A DNA stretch of 64,000 bases from Tetrastigma voinierianum. Its lineage: Eukaryota; Streptophyta; Magnoliopsida; Vitales; Vitaceae. Every line of letters begins with the position of its first letter. Position 1 is the stretch's first letter. The notes beneath the pieces were generated by a model that saw nothing but the letters and a program-made list of their open reading frames with translations, was not told the DNA's origin and did not search any database. The stretch covers positions 414,556-478,555 of the forward strand of contig JAEQBH010005091.1 of assembly GCA_016808115.1 (NCBI GenBank), given 5' to 3'. Shown one piece after another: positions 11,200-22,912 of the stretch. The translations under genes were made by a program, and so were the position numbers.

Positions 11200-12424
11200 G
11201 ATTGGATGGACCCCATTTGGGATTATATAATAGACGGACGTTTACACGGCAGGCCGAAGCGGCTAAAATAAGAGCAGTGCCGGGTTCACCAATCATAAAG
11301 GGGCTTTTATGCAAACAAGGTTTCTTCACCGATCATAAGTGCATCGCGGGAAAAAATGTTGAATACGTGCTAAGAGAAGTACACGAGGGTATATACGGAA
11401 ATCATATAGGAGCTCGAGCATTAGCAAGAAAGGTCTTGAGACAGGGATACTACTAGCCTCGTGCACCGAGCGCCGTAGACCTAGTCGAAAATGCGAGATT
11501 TGCCGGGGCACACGAGATCTCACGCCTCCCATCGAGGCCCATAACATAGCCGCTTCCAGCCGATGGGGTCTTGACATACTGGGACCTTGCCCCTTGGGAA
11601 AGGCCAGTGTAAGTTCATTATTGTCGCAGTAGACTACTTCACCAAATGGGTTGAGCCGAGCCTTTAGCTATAATCACGAGCAATATGCGATTTGTGTGGC
11701 GAGCAATCTATGCGGGGTTCGGTATCCCGAGCCCTGATGCCGAGACAATGGAAAACAATTTGGCTTAGCATAAATTTAGAGATTTGTCTTGGCTCGAAAT
11801 TAAAAATTATTACTCGTCCCCGACACATCCACGGTCTAATGGACGAGGCGAAGTCAGTCAGACCCTTAAGGCGCATTAAAGACCAAGCGGAAGATCTTAA
11901 AGGAAAGTGGGTAGAATACCTCCCCAGGGTGCTATGGGCCCTACGGGACCGACATAGAAATTGACAGCAGAAACCCCATTCGCCACAGCCTTCGACAGAC
12001 GGTAGCCCTGTCGAGATCGGATTAAAGTCCCGAGGATCGAGTTGGTAGCGATTAGACACGGTAGTAAAGGCTCTCGGAGTCCTAAATTTGGATCTCTCTT
12101 AGATGGCTTGTGAGCAAGTACTAAGGTGTACAGAAGACTACCAAAGGGAAGACGAGTACTACAACCAAAAAGTCAAACCCGGGAGCTACATCTTAGGGTG
12201 ATTTGGTCTTAAAAGCTGTGTGGAAGAATCCGACACATGGGAAATTGGGCCCTAGTGAGAGACTTCCTCGCTATCTCGAGTCGTCGGACCGGGCAATTCT
12301 GAGCTCCAAACGAGGAGGAGAGGAAAAAATCTTCGACATACGGAATGCGGAACATCTTAAACGTTTTTATCCAGTGAAGCCTTGGTTTGTAATCTTAAAT
12401 GGAGATTTGTCGATTTTCGGTTAA
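11200..12424 (+). pseudogene. Tat integrase remnant
   Basis: Ordered integrase parts are visible in several frames. The zinc-binding part has YGNHIGARALARKVLRQGYY (ends 11453) and CEICRG near 11490. The catalytic core has WGLDILGPCPLGKA near 11562, DNGKQF at 11744-11761 and HPRSNGRGEVSQTLKA near 11825-11870, so the D, D and E positions can all still be pointed to. The C-terminal end, at 12220-12390, reads THGKLGPSE, a damaged PYR-type block, and NAEHLKRFYP. Integrase inserts the DNA copy into the genome. Stops and frameshifts separate every block, so there is no functional product. Confidence 0.85.
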
Positions 12425-13170
12425 CGATTTGACCGTTTATTGGTTATTTTGTTAAGGCGTCACACACAACTCCTTACATACAATGCTCGAAGATTACATG
12501 CAATAAGACAAGAACAACTCACCAGACGACATAAAGGAAAAAGCCTTTCTTTATTCCAATCAGATTTACATTTAGTTTACAATCGGTGGTGTCGTGGCTA
12601 CATCTTGAAAGCTTCAGTACGAGGCGGTTCCTGAAAAAAAAAAACAAAACTTCGGGAAGAAAAAGGAAAGAAATGGGAGAAGACAGGTGGAAAAGATGAG
12701 AAGAAGAAATGGATGGGAAGGAGTTTGTGCGAAAAAAAAAAAAGGGAGAATGAGATGTGGAAGAAAAGATGAAAAGAAGGAGAAGGAGAAAGGAGAAAGG
12801 AGAAGAAGAGCAGAAAATGGGAAAGGCGTCACGAATGCGCCATCCTCCCGGGGGCACATTCCTAGCACGAAGCTAAGGAATAACATGACTCCCATAGAGG
12901 AAAACTAGGAAAACACAACTCCCACGGTAGAAACGTGGCCCAGACAAAATCTTCAGGAGGATCCCTAGCGAAGATGACCAGACTTCGATGCTTCATCTCG
13001 CTCAGATTTCAGTTACGCGCCAGAAGAGGCAGAATCTTCAAAGTATAAACTCCATAGCAATGAAGCCGCCATTTATAAGAAGGCCTAAGCACCCAAAAGT
13101 CATCATGACGTTCAAATTCTCCATAAACCGACGTAAAGGCTCGCACCTTTCTAGAAAATGTCAGTCGACG
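12425..13170 (+). other. 3' noncoding region of the Tat element with purine tract
   Basis: No coding match is seen after the integrase. A strongly purine-rich run occupies about 12640-12830 (repeats of GAAGAAG, GGAGAAAGG and two A-runs). This produces open frames on the other strand that are low-complexity artefacts. The remainder looks like untranslated spacer. Confidence 0.6.
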
Positions 13171-14560
13171 GCCTGATCACGGGCCAGTGACTCCTTTCGG
13201 CGGGTTCGCCTACTGCGGGCGGGTCACGCTACGGGTCGGATCGACAGGCTACATCGCCACTAGGCCCTGGCCGGATTTCCGGCGACTCCTTTGACGGGTT
13301 CGTCTACTCTGGAGCGGGTGTTTACGAGGGGTCGGATCATTTCGAGTACACATCGCCACTCGGCCCGGCGCGAGCCCGGCTCACTTTGACAAGTTTGTAT
13401 ACTCTGGATAGGTCACGCTACCTGAGGAGTCAGATCAACTCAGGCTACATCGCCACTCGGCCATAGCGCCCGGAGCCCAGCAGCTCATTTTGACGAGTTC
13501 GTCCACTCTAGACAGGCCACGCAGTCTGAGGAGTCATTTCAACTCAAGCAAATCAGCAGACGGAGTACAGCGGCTCGCATTGATGAGCTCTATGATTCTA
13601 TACATGCCATGCAGCCTAGGAGTCATTTCAACTCAGGCGAAGCGCGTGAGCCCGAGTAGCTCACTTTGGCGAGTTCATCCACTCCAACACAGAGCCCACG
13701 CGATCGAGGAGTCATTTGACTCGAGCGAAATCGGTGTGGTCTGACTCGCGTTGTGAGTCCTATGATTCTACACATGCCATGCAGCCTAGGAGTCATTTCA
13801 ACTCAGGCAAGGCCGCCAACAGAGCCCAGTAGCTCACTTTGACTAGTTCATCCGCTCGGCACGAGGGCCGCAGCGGTCACGAGAGTCATTCAGCACTCGA
13901 GAATGAATCGGTAGGCGGATTCTGGCGGCTGCGTTGGCGAGTCCTACGATTCACATGCCATGTAGCTAGGGTCATTTCAGCTCGGGCAAGGCCGCTGATC
14001 GACCCGGTAGATCACTTTGGCGAGTTCATCCCGCCGGCCACGGGCCACGCGCTGATGCGAGAGTCATTTGACTTCGGCCCGAATCAGCGAAGCGAAGTAC
14101 GGCTCGCATTGACGAGCTCTACGATTCTACACAGGCCATGCAGCCTAGGAGTCATTTCAACTCAGGCAAATCAGCCAACGGAGCCCAATAGTTCACATTG
14201 ACAAGCTAGCGATTCTTCACGAGGTCCGCGCGACTTTGAGGTCAGTTCAACTTCGAGCAAATCGGTAGGCCGAGATAACGGCTCGCGTGGCGAGCTACGA
14301 TTCCCTACGCGAGCCCGTCTGCGACCTAGAATCACGACAACTCGGGCCGTCGACTAGCAGACCCGATAGTTCCACATTGGCCAGGCCCAAGCGATTACGC
14401 GCAGATTGCCTTGACTGGGGAATCGGTTCGACTTCCGGAGCAAATTAGTGAAGCGGTCTGTTGGCTCACATTGACGAGCTGCGATTCTACCTGACCATGT
14501 GGCTAGAGGTCATTCTTTCAGAGCAAATCAAGCCGTCCTGACCGCGAGCTCAACATCTCA
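13170..14560 (+). repeat. degenerate tandem repeat array in the Tat 3' region
   Basis: Roughly 14-16 diverged GC-rich units repeat every 80-98 bp. Each has a block like GAGTCATTTCAACTCAGGC followed by CGAGTTCGTCCACTCT or GACGAGCTCTACGATTCTAC. The first three units (13190-13460) share CTACATCGCCACTCGGCC instead and have a period near 97 bp. From 13500 two alternating unit types give a higher-order period near 175 bp. Such arrays between integrase and 3' LTR are known for Tat elements and can seed satellites. Confidence 0.8.
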
Positions 14561-14749
14561 ACTCAGGGGCCCAATTCAGACCATGCAGACAAGAAGTCGA
14601 TTCAAATTAAGAAGAACGTTAAAAAAAAAAAAACACAAATAGAGGCGACATAAATGAGGTGCAAAAATGAGTATTCATTAAGGACAAGGCTACATATGTT
14701 TTAGGGCGGGCTGACAAAGTATAAGCGGAGCATCGTGCGGCCGGGCGTA

Positions 14750-17121
14750 CGGGGAGATTAGACATCGGAAGGAGCGAGACGGTGAAGAGAGTGGGCCTCG
14801 TGAGGCAGAAGCTCTCGGAATGTCAGCGAGAGAAGGACCCCTCATCCTCCTAAATCCTTTGGGAGGTCAAAGTTAAAGTCCAGGGCCGGAATAAGTGGAA
14901 CGGCTTTCTTACGGCTTGAGCCACGAGAAACCATTGATTGAAGCCTCGGCTCTCGGTCTTCCCGATAGCCAGTCGCTAAGCCACTAAAGTTATTTCTTTG
15001 TAGAATCCCCACCTTGACGACCTCCTCGTTGGCGTTCCGTGGCGCCTCGTTAGCCTTGCGGCGAGCCTCGTCAACGGCGTCACCTTATCACCTTGGTCGT
15101 CTTTGTCAGCGCCTGACTCTTCCTTAGACTCCGGCGCCTTGGGGCGTGAGAAAGCGTCCTAAACCATCTAAAGTTCATGCGACGGGCTGGCGGCGTCCAC
15201 GCTTCGTCGTCGTTACGCGCGACGCCAATCATCCCGAGCACTCGGCTTCGCCTTGAGTCGCTCTCAAGCTATTGGGCTCTTTGCCTACCGGCCGGACACG
15301 AGCTGAAGTGGTATGTTTGGATGACTTGAGCTTCACGGCTTCGCCGGTCATACGTTGCATCCGACTGCGGCTCGGCTACGCTGGAAATGTGAGGAAGCCA
15401 CCTCGCCTTGCTTATGCTTCGGCGCTTTTAGCACTGACCGTTTATTTTGGCCTTTACGGCTAAACCCTTGAATGAGTAGCCACTGTATCCCGACCTTAAA
15501 TCAACATCGGCGTGGCTCAAAACTCATCTCAAAATGAAGTTAAAGAAGCGAGGTAAGGGAACTTCGCTGGAGCTGACCCCTGAAGAAATAGAGACGGCCT
15601 TACTCATCAGGCGTATGACAGGCCTTTAAGATCGAGTCCTTAAGAATAGATGAGAAATTTGCGTCTGCGAAGCAGCATTATGAAGTAAAGAATCCGTCTC
15701 GCTGACTTGAGATTCGGGATCTTTCCTCCACGCCTCTTCTCCCTCAGAAGGTGACTTAACCAGCCTGCCGTTAGCGGGGTTCGGACGGTGTGAGCCAGTC
15801 ATGATGACTCAAACGGCCCCACGAGGACCCTGCGCTGCGACGGACCTAGAATGGGATAGTATTGGAAACCAAGCTCTAGGGCCATGGCAGTCACGATTTA
15901 TGGATGAGAGGGGCCCGGAAGATGACGATACCCCCGACTTCGAACTTTGACCAAGCGGGGCACCATCTTTCTCATGAGTGCCGAGGTTTTCGTTTCCTAC
16001 TCAGGGGGCTTAGTGATACCATCTCCAGCCCGGTGTGGGTTCCCCTAGTGGGTTTAGCGAGGGCCAGCGGGAAGACTTTACAATGGAAGGAGGTGAAGGC
16101 CTCGATCACGGTCAGTGGACTTCGAACTCGATGGGCGGGGAACATCAGAAGCGATCAACTCAGGTGGGCGGGAGGCTTTCGATACGCCAACGCTATGGCG
16201 TTATCTTCTTGAGATCCAATTGTTTGAAACATGTAGGCGATGCAGAATCGAAGTGCCCGGTACCACAGTTATAACCCAGCGAAGCGAACACTCCACGAAG
16301 ATTATGGGGTAGCCTAGCCTCACCGGAACGCCCGAGAGTGTAGATCCTTGTCGAGATCATACTCCCAGTGCGACGCTAGCGAAGAAATAGCGTCCTTCCC
16401 GCATTCTGGGAGGAGGGAAGATCGGAAATCAGGAGGCGCCCGAGGTGCTGAAGTAAGCTCGGATGTCTCCTTGAACAAAAGGTAAAGAAGCAAGGCTATC
16501 TTTGGGGACAGAGCCCCCCTTGTCCTAGAAAACCGGCGAACTAACCAAATGCCCCTGACCATTGGGCGCGAGTTAGTAAGGACACACATTGAAATGTTGT
16601 AAAACCGCTTTTATGAAGGATGCAAAGGAAGCGGGCCGTTATCGAGGCCGCCCGAGAAACACATCATACTGGGCCGAGACCACATAGAGGTCAAAACGTC
16701 GGGGACCACCGAGCAGCAAGGGAGGCTGATAGCATCAGCAAAGATATGGCCCCATATGAAGGACCCGACCTTGTTAGGTCCCATGATTAAAGCATGCTTG
16801 TGGATCGAGATATTAGACCCTAGGGTATTTAATCAGGTTCACTTTCCCCTTGCCCTTGTCCCAGGGAAGAGGGGGCACCTCGAAGTCCAACTCCGACCAA
16901 GCGGTGGAGAGACATAGATTCAACCAAAAACCGACCGTAGCGAATCTCTCGATGCAAGAAGAAACGACGGGACCCGATGAAGTGGATACTTGAGCAAAAT
17001 TCAGCCAACCCAAACAGCTTCGTCTTATCGCCGAAAAGAAATAAGAAAACAAACGCGGTGGACGAAGACAGAGAAAGACTGCACAAAAGGCTCGAGACGA
17101 ACTAAGAAAGAAGGAAGTCAA
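14750..17121 (-). pseudogene. antisense ORF of the Tat element, PF04195-like
   Basis: The minus strand has a degenerate protein-coding signature between the tandem repeats and the 3' LTR. Near 16700-16560 it reads FDLYVVSAQYDVFLGRP, then SFIKAVLQHFNVCPY, LAPN and LVSSPVF. This resembles the FVKEVLxFYxxxPxQLxPN block of the 'putative gypsy type transposon' family (Pfam PF04195). The frame continues at 16589-16320 through a 90-codon open piece, and toward 14800 an acidic C-terminal-looking part (PALDFNFDLPKDLGG). Stops and frameshifts are frequent. Extra antisense ORFs at this place are known in Tat elements. Their function is unknown. Limits are approximate, and the family call is by eye. Confidence 0.55.
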
Positions 17122-17352
17122 ATTCTATTGCAAAAATGAAGAATAAAAGGTCAGGCTTGGGGCACACAAGACGAGAGGATATGCGCAAAAAAAAAACAAA
17201 AGGCTGAAGAATGGAAGGAAATAAGCCGCGAAAACCGAAAGTCATCATTATCACAAGACAAGACGGCGACCAAGCCACAACAATCCGACCAGAAGCGGAA
17301 CCGGTGGAAATTGCACCCGATGCGGCGTTCTGACTCTTGCCAGTACACAATA

Positions 17353-17369
17353 CATGGGGCGGGGGCAGG
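17353..17369 (+). promoter_or_regulatory. polypurine tract of the Tat element
   Basis: ATGGGGCGGGGGCAGG directly precedes the 3' LTR start. This is the position and composition expected of the plus-strand primer. Confidence 0.65.
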
Positions 17370-18138
17370 TGATAAAGTTTGAAAATAAGGTTCGCAAACC
17401 CACTGGCCCAAGAAAGAGGCCAGCCCGACGAAACCACGAAGGCCCACTGGTTGAATTCAGGAGGCTTGCCCGATAAGGCAGGCATTCGAGGCCTTGCGTG
17501 ACATTCAGGCCTTTTAGGGCCAGCCCCGAAAGAGGTCAATAAACTTGGTCGAGGCCACTTATGGGAAGTCTCCACACAGTCTGAAAATAGAATAGTCCTA
17601 ATATGTTATTCTGGGTCAGCCAAATCTCACCAATAAAAGGAAGAAAGACATTAGATCAGGCATCGAATCGGATCCCCAATGAGAAGGAAGATTATCCCCA
17701 GAATAAACTACTGCTTTCTATATCCTATACCAAATCCGTCACGGACTATAATAAGAGAAATATCCCATCAATGGGAATAGTCTTAATTACCATCCAACTA
17801 GGAGAACATCTCTTATAAATCTGGTCGCGCGTCGGTGAAAGATGCATAAAAAACTAACGCCGTGCGATACTCATGCGTGCATAAACACATTACGCCCTCT
17901 AAAGCGATCTATCTTTTCTCGGCGAGGAAGCGCTTAGGCATCGGAGGCGACCGCAGGCGAAGCCCTGCGCCGACCCCCTTCTTCTTTGTTTTGCGGGGAG
18001 GAGTGCTCGACCAAGTTTCTGGTCGGTATTGCATCAATCATACCGACCAGACAATCCAAAGCATGCATCTTAGCGCGGCAATCAGGATCCAACAACTGAC
18101 CCACACGCTCGACCAGTTCGATTGAAAAAGCGTAATCG
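17370..18138 (+). repeat. 3' LTR of the Tat element
   Basis: It starts TGATAAAGTTTGAAAATAAG and ends GTAATCG, collinear with 6287-7054 at almost identical length (769 versus 768 bp). It is followed by TAAGT, the probable right target-site copy. Minus-strand open frames crossing 17102-17575 are shadows. Confidence 0.85.
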
Positions 18139-18751
18139 TAAGTCAAAATAAATTAAGACTATTTTTATAATGATATTTTGGAATAAATCTCTATGTGAAA
18201 CTTGAAATGTTCTTAACATATCTTTAATATTGTTGAATATGTTTTAAAATTATAATTTTATACCTAGAAGTTTATTTTCAATTATTTTACATAGTTTATA
18301 ATTATTTATTTAAAAAAAACCTTTATAAAAAGTAGCTGAATTTAAGTAACTAAAAAATAGTGTTTCAATCGTATGTTTTGTCTTAATAACATAAAACATT
18401 TTCTTTTTGTTTAACATAATAGAAAATTATTATAAAAGTTTTAGAGCAGGACACATCCTTAGTTTGGATTTCTTTCCATATAATGATTTTAATTTTGTTC
18501 CATTTTTACCATGCATAGTTTAAAAAATCGACTGTATAGTATTTCTCTCCATTAATGATAATAATATCGGGTATGAACTGTTTTCACAATTTGTTTCTAA
18601 AAATATACTGTTAAAAATAAATAAATTAATGAAAGTACAAAAAAATTTCTTTTGATTCCCAGAATTTCTTAATAAATTTTTGGCATTAGCATCTATGTCT
18701 CTTCCGAACATTGAAAACATAATCAAGCTAGCGGGTATGGGTCTTTAAAAC
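18139..18751. other. AT-rich spacer
   Basis: No gene, repeat family or RNA gene is recognised. The last five bases, AAAAC, are the left target-site copy of the following solo LTR. Confidence 0.6.
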
Positions 18752-20809
18752 TGTGAAATCCCGAGAAAATCTAATTTTCTCGAAAAATGGCAAAATCGTA
18801 ATTTCGATAAAAATATGAAAATTTTCTAGATCTCGGATGACGAAACGGACTTCACCGTTGGAATGCGTCTCGTGAAATCCTAGCTACCTCGTCAATTTAA
18901 ATTCCGAATTTCGAATGGTCGAATTTGCAACGTTTTTGAGAATGCTAGAGTATCGGGTCTTGAAGTAAATGACATGATGTAACGAAAAGTCACTCTTACA
19001 TGTACTCATGTGACACATGTTGCATGAGTAGAGAGATGATGGAAATGGACGGCCTAGATAGTGCCAAGTGTCAAAAAATTCAAGACTTAAGGACATGGAT
19101 GGTATTAAATGAAAGTTTAATGAGATGAAGGACAAAAGATGAATAGTGATCATCTTCTCCATTTAATTGAGCAATAGGTGCAGATTTGGGGTTTTTAGTG
19201 AGAGAGTGTGCAACTTCTCTCTAGAATTCCGGTCGATCGGACAGTCGGATTTCTTCGAGCCAAGAAGCAAAGTAGTTCTACGCATAGAGGGCTTGCGTGG
19301 AGTGGGTTTAGGGTTTCGGCAAACTCCGTGGGGTGGGGTTTTCTCACCTTGGTTACCCGCTTGTTTAAGTGTTTGTTAATGCACTTGTTGATTGAGGCGT
19401 GGTGGCGTTTGATCGATCCCGAACTTGGGGCAATGTGGAAATTTTGAGCCGTTTTGACGATCAAGAGGACTGTTGGGCGACTTGTGTGATAATTTATGCA
19501 TTAAATTGTGTTTTGGTCGGAAATGGCCATGGAATTCGGTTCCATAGAGTGGGCAGAGTTTGGTGAAGTGTTTGCCCACGAGACTGACCCAACGTTACAT
19601 TGGGGCTGTTAAAAAGCGATCCGTTTATATAATTGGACTGAAAACTTCCATGTGTTGTGTGCATGAAATTACTTGAAGTGAATGGCTTGAGTTGTGTGGA
19701 AGTGTGAGTTAATTCATGAACTTAATGTGTCAACATGATTCCATAATTATATAAAACATACTTGTGATGTGAGCATTTGGAAATGGAAATTGTGATTTGC
19801 TCAAGTGAGTTAATTTGGGTGTTGGTTGATCAAAGTTGAATAACATGTGGTATGAGTGCAAATTGTGAATATATGCATAATCGACATATTGATATAAATT
19901 GTGTTGAAATGGCGTAATGCGTTTCGTATCTTGGCCAAGAGTAACTAGAAATTAAGGTGTGAGTGCATGACATGAAAAAGTAAGAAAACGAACATGGTTC
20001 TGCGAAGGAATTTCAATGGATGATTTTACGGAAATTGTGTTGGGAGAGATGGTCGACAATTACATCGGAGGAACCCGTAGATTGTTTGGAAGGTTCTCGA
20101 GCATTCGCCTGGAGGAGTAGTCAAATACTTTTCTTAGAAATTCGATGTATGTTTTGAGGAACAACAAGTTTGTTTGAAGCGAGTTGTTTTCTCATGCATG
20201 GAGCAGAAGTGTGAGGGAGTAGGTGAGACTCAGGAACATGGGAATGGGCATGTGAGACATTCAAGTGGGATCAACGTATTTACTTGAGGTGTGTGTTTAC
20301 ATTGAATCATAGCATATGCACTTAGGTGGGGAGTAACTCATTTAGGGTAATTCCACTATTGGGCAATTGCTCACCCTATCAAGGGAATATTATTTCAAGT
20401 ACAAGGAGCGTTCGAGAAGACGGCTCATTTTAGAGGCCGATTTTGAAGAAAGTCGGGTTGTGGCTTTGATGTTTTGGTATAACATGTATTAAAACTGTAA
20501 ATTTTAATATGTGTTTGTATTCCAAGTAATGTAAAAACTCTTGAACCATGTAGTATATTTTATTTTGGTTGGGGACCATGTTTGTTGTGAGTATTAATCA
20601 CGGGAGCCCAGTGGCCATTTTTACTCATTTAATTGTATATGAGCAGATGTGGTCGCCAAGTTAATTTTGAGACGAGGTTTATACTTGGGTAGAGCTCCGT
20701 CTCAAGGAGACTACTGCCGATTTTCATGGTGGTGTCGGGTTACCCGACATTCCGCAGATTCCCTTGAGTTGACGAGGTTGTCAGGGACCCCCGGTTTTGG
20801 GGCGTCACA
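18752..20809 (+). mobile_element. Del/Tekay-type solo LTR
   Basis: It starts TGTGAAATCCCGAG and ends GGTTTTGGGGCGTCACA. It is flanked on both sides by a perfect 5 bp target duplication AAAAC (18747-18751 and 20810-20814). No internal region is present, so it is a solo LTR left by LTR-LTR recombination. Family membership rests on the shared start, the ATCTCGGATGACGAAACGGA block near 18832 and the end block TTGACGAGGTTGTCAGGGACC, all of which recur at 57558-60665 and, inverted, at 29506, 34003 and 40885. Confidence 0.88.
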
Positions 20810-20838
20810 AAAACAACACTCTACTTTTACATACTAGT

Positions 20839-21084
20839 TGTAAATCAAAGAAAGTATGAAGAAAAATTCAGAAAGAAATCTATAGAGAGAATGGGAGAAA
20901 TAAGTTTTATTCTCTTTACTTTGATATCCCTAAAATACAAATAAGAGAAGACTATTTATAAGTGTTTAGGGGAATCCAAATCTGCATGTAATCTTTATTT
21001 AAGGCAACTAATGTATTTTACTTTACAAAGGTGACCAACATTCCTTTTGTAGATTGAGTGTCATTCACACCTTTCCTTATAACA
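20839..21084 (-). repeat. 3' LTR of the copia element
   Basis: On the minus strand it starts TGTTATAAGGAAAGG, directly after the polypurine tract at 21085-21094, and ends ATTTACA. Confidence 0.75.
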
Positions 21085-21229
21085 CTCCCCCTTGAATGAC
21101 CATTTTGGAACTTAAGGAAATTTGTTAGGATTGCCTACATAAAACCCTTGTCAATAAAACCTAGTGAGACAAAACCTAGACGAAGGGAAAAAGAGTGCAG
21201 TACACTAACATCCATTTATACTCTGTCTC

Positions 21230-22420
21230 ATGTCAATATCTTTCGGTTGACGTATTCTAATCTTGTATATTAACTTCTTAAATATTGAAGTTGACAATGA
21301 CATTGTGAATAGATCTGCTAGATTATCACTTTAGCGTATTTGTTGGTTTGTGATCTAACTTTGTGTGGATTTGAAAGATAGCCCGCATCTTCATATTTGA
21401 GTAATTGTGACTTTGACTCATTTGAGTAAAATAAACTCATATTAGCAGTTCCTCGAAGATAACATAGTACATGTTTGATGTCATTCCAATGTCTTCGAGT
21501 TGGAAGGGAACTTTACCTAGCTAATAAATTAATTGAAAAACAATATCTAGACAATACAATTATCAAGATACATAAGTGCATTGATAGCACTAAGATATTC
21601 CAATGTCTTCGAGTTTGAGCGGAACTTTACCTTGCTAATAAATTGACAAAAAAGCAATATTTGGAATACAATTATCAAGATACATAAGTGCACTGATAGC
21701 ACTAAGATATGGTACTTTAGGACCAAGTAAATTTTCACCTCTTTCGCAAGGACGAAATGAGTTATCTTTCACAACATGCAGTTGGACCACCATTAGGGAG
21801 CTTAATTAATGTGCTTTATCCATATTAAAATGATTTTGGGTTTTCTTAATATATGTTGATTGATGAACCAACCCTTTAGTTGGAAAATGTTCGATCTACA
21901 AGCCTAGACAAAATTTTGTTTTTCCAAGATCTTTAATTTCAAATTCCCTCTTCAAATACTTTGCAGTTTCTATGAGCTTCAAGAGTTCCAAGAAGGTTTA
22001 AATCATCAACATATACAACAATAATCTCAAATTTAGTTTGTGATTTCTTAATAAAAATGCACGAGCATAAAGGGTTGTTTACTCACGCTTTTCTTTAATA
22101 AATACGCACTAAAACAATTGTACCACATGTGTTTGAATTGCTCCAGTCCCCATGAAGATTATTGTAACTTGATTGATTACATGTTACAAGGGTTTGTACT
22201 ATTTTCTTTAAGAAATTTAAATCCTTTATGGATTTTCATGTATATATCTTTATCTATGGATCCATATAAATATACTTTGACAGCATCTGTGAGACTCACA
22301 TCCAGTCCTTCAGAGACTATTAAGGCGCTTTCATACAAATGCCCATTTGTACCCAACAAGCTTTATACTTTGGACTACATGTCCAAAACTTCTTTTTTTT
22401 TTTTTTACTAATAATTGTAA
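21230..22420 (-). pseudogene. copia reverse transcriptase and RNase H
   Basis: In minus-strand order the sequence shows IIVVYVDDLNLLGTLE, with the RT catalytic YVDD at 22002-22013. Next come KYLKREFEIKDLGKTKFCLG and VHQSTYIKK, then MDKAH and GPKVPYLSAISALMYLDNC, then RRHWNDIKHVLCYLRGTAN, then EDAGYLSNPHKVRSQT, and DNLADLFT. This is the standard order of the copia RT-RNase H end. The GYLSNPHK block sits where the RNase H aspartate region DAGYLSDPHK is expected. Stops and frameshifts occur. A 114 bp internal duplication (21484-21710) repeats the LSAI-ALMYLDNC to RRHWN part. Confidence 0.85.
21484..21710 (-). repeat. 114 bp tandem duplication inside copia RNase H region
   Basis: 21484-21597 and 21598-21710 are near-identical direct repeats (TTCCAATGTCTTCGAGTT through CATTGATAGCACTAAGATA). 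The unit is about 38 codons long. The two copies differ at several bases. Confidence 0.85.
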
Positions 22421-22631
22421 CTATGCATGCTTAGTCTTTTCCATTTTGACCAATAATTTATTTTTTGTCATTCTTCCACATTTTGTGGTTTGGGATCTTC
22501 ATCATTTTGTATAATGTCTAAGGCCACTTGGAAAATATTAAAAAGAAACAATATTATTTCAACCCCATTTTTCACATTTATGCACATAACTTATTGAGAT
22601 CTCATTATTTTCAAGTACCTATGTCTCTTCA

Positions 22632-22912
22632 AGGGTTTTTTGTGCATTTCCTACCTCTTTAGGGGTTCCTTGTTTATTATGTATCTCTATAGGGGCTTGT
22701 TGCTATCATGTTCTTCTACATGACCTTTTGTTTATTATGTGTCTCTACGAGGATCTTTTGTTTATTATGTACCTCTACAAGGGTCTTATTGTTCATCCAT
22801 GTGCCGCTATTAGGGCCTTTTGTTTATTATATAGCTATACAAGGGCCTTTTGTTTACTATGTACCTCAATAGGGGCTTCTCGTTTACTATGTACCTACAG
22901 AAGACACTGTCT
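22632..22912 (-). repeat. 30 bp coding minisatellite in the copia polyprotein
   Basis: About eight or nine units of roughly 30 bp (plus-strand core CCTTTTGTTTATTATGTACC). On the minus strand, units such as APIEVHSKQKA read as a 10-residue repeat. They lie between the integrase remnant and RT, where copia proteins have a variable linker. Confidence 0.75.

Larger units (their letters stand above)
6287..18138 (+). mobile_element. Tat-lineage Ty3/gypsy retrotransposon, full length, decayed
   Basis: The element is about 11.85 kb with LTRs at 6287-7054 and 17370-18138. Flanks are GAAGT before and TAAGT after, a 4/5 target-site match. Internal order is primer site, gag, aspartic protease, RT, RNase H, second RNase H-like segment, integrase, tandem repeats, antisense ORF, polypurine tract. 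The double RNase H arrangement, the TTGGCGCCGTCTG primer region, and a long 3' noncoding stretch with satellite-like repeats and an antisense ORF are features of the plant Tat lineage. All reading frames are broken. The two LTRs differ at many positions and by indels, so the insertion is old. Its GC content is clearly higher than the surrounding AT-rich DNA. Confidence 0.88.

Noticed and set aside
12519..12908. Overlapping open frames of 73-112 codons on both strands
   Set aside because: They are translations of a purine-rich tract (poly-F/S or K/E/R), with no family resemblance.
17102..17575. 157-codon minus-strand open frame as the start of the antisense ORF
   Set aside because: Most of it lies in the 3' LTR and shows no family motif, so it was not included in the antisense gene.
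6287..18138. A GC-rich 12 kb block as possible bacterial DNA or organelle transfer
   Set aside because: Its LTRs, primer site, polypurine tract and gag-pol order explain it fully as a Tat retrotransposon.
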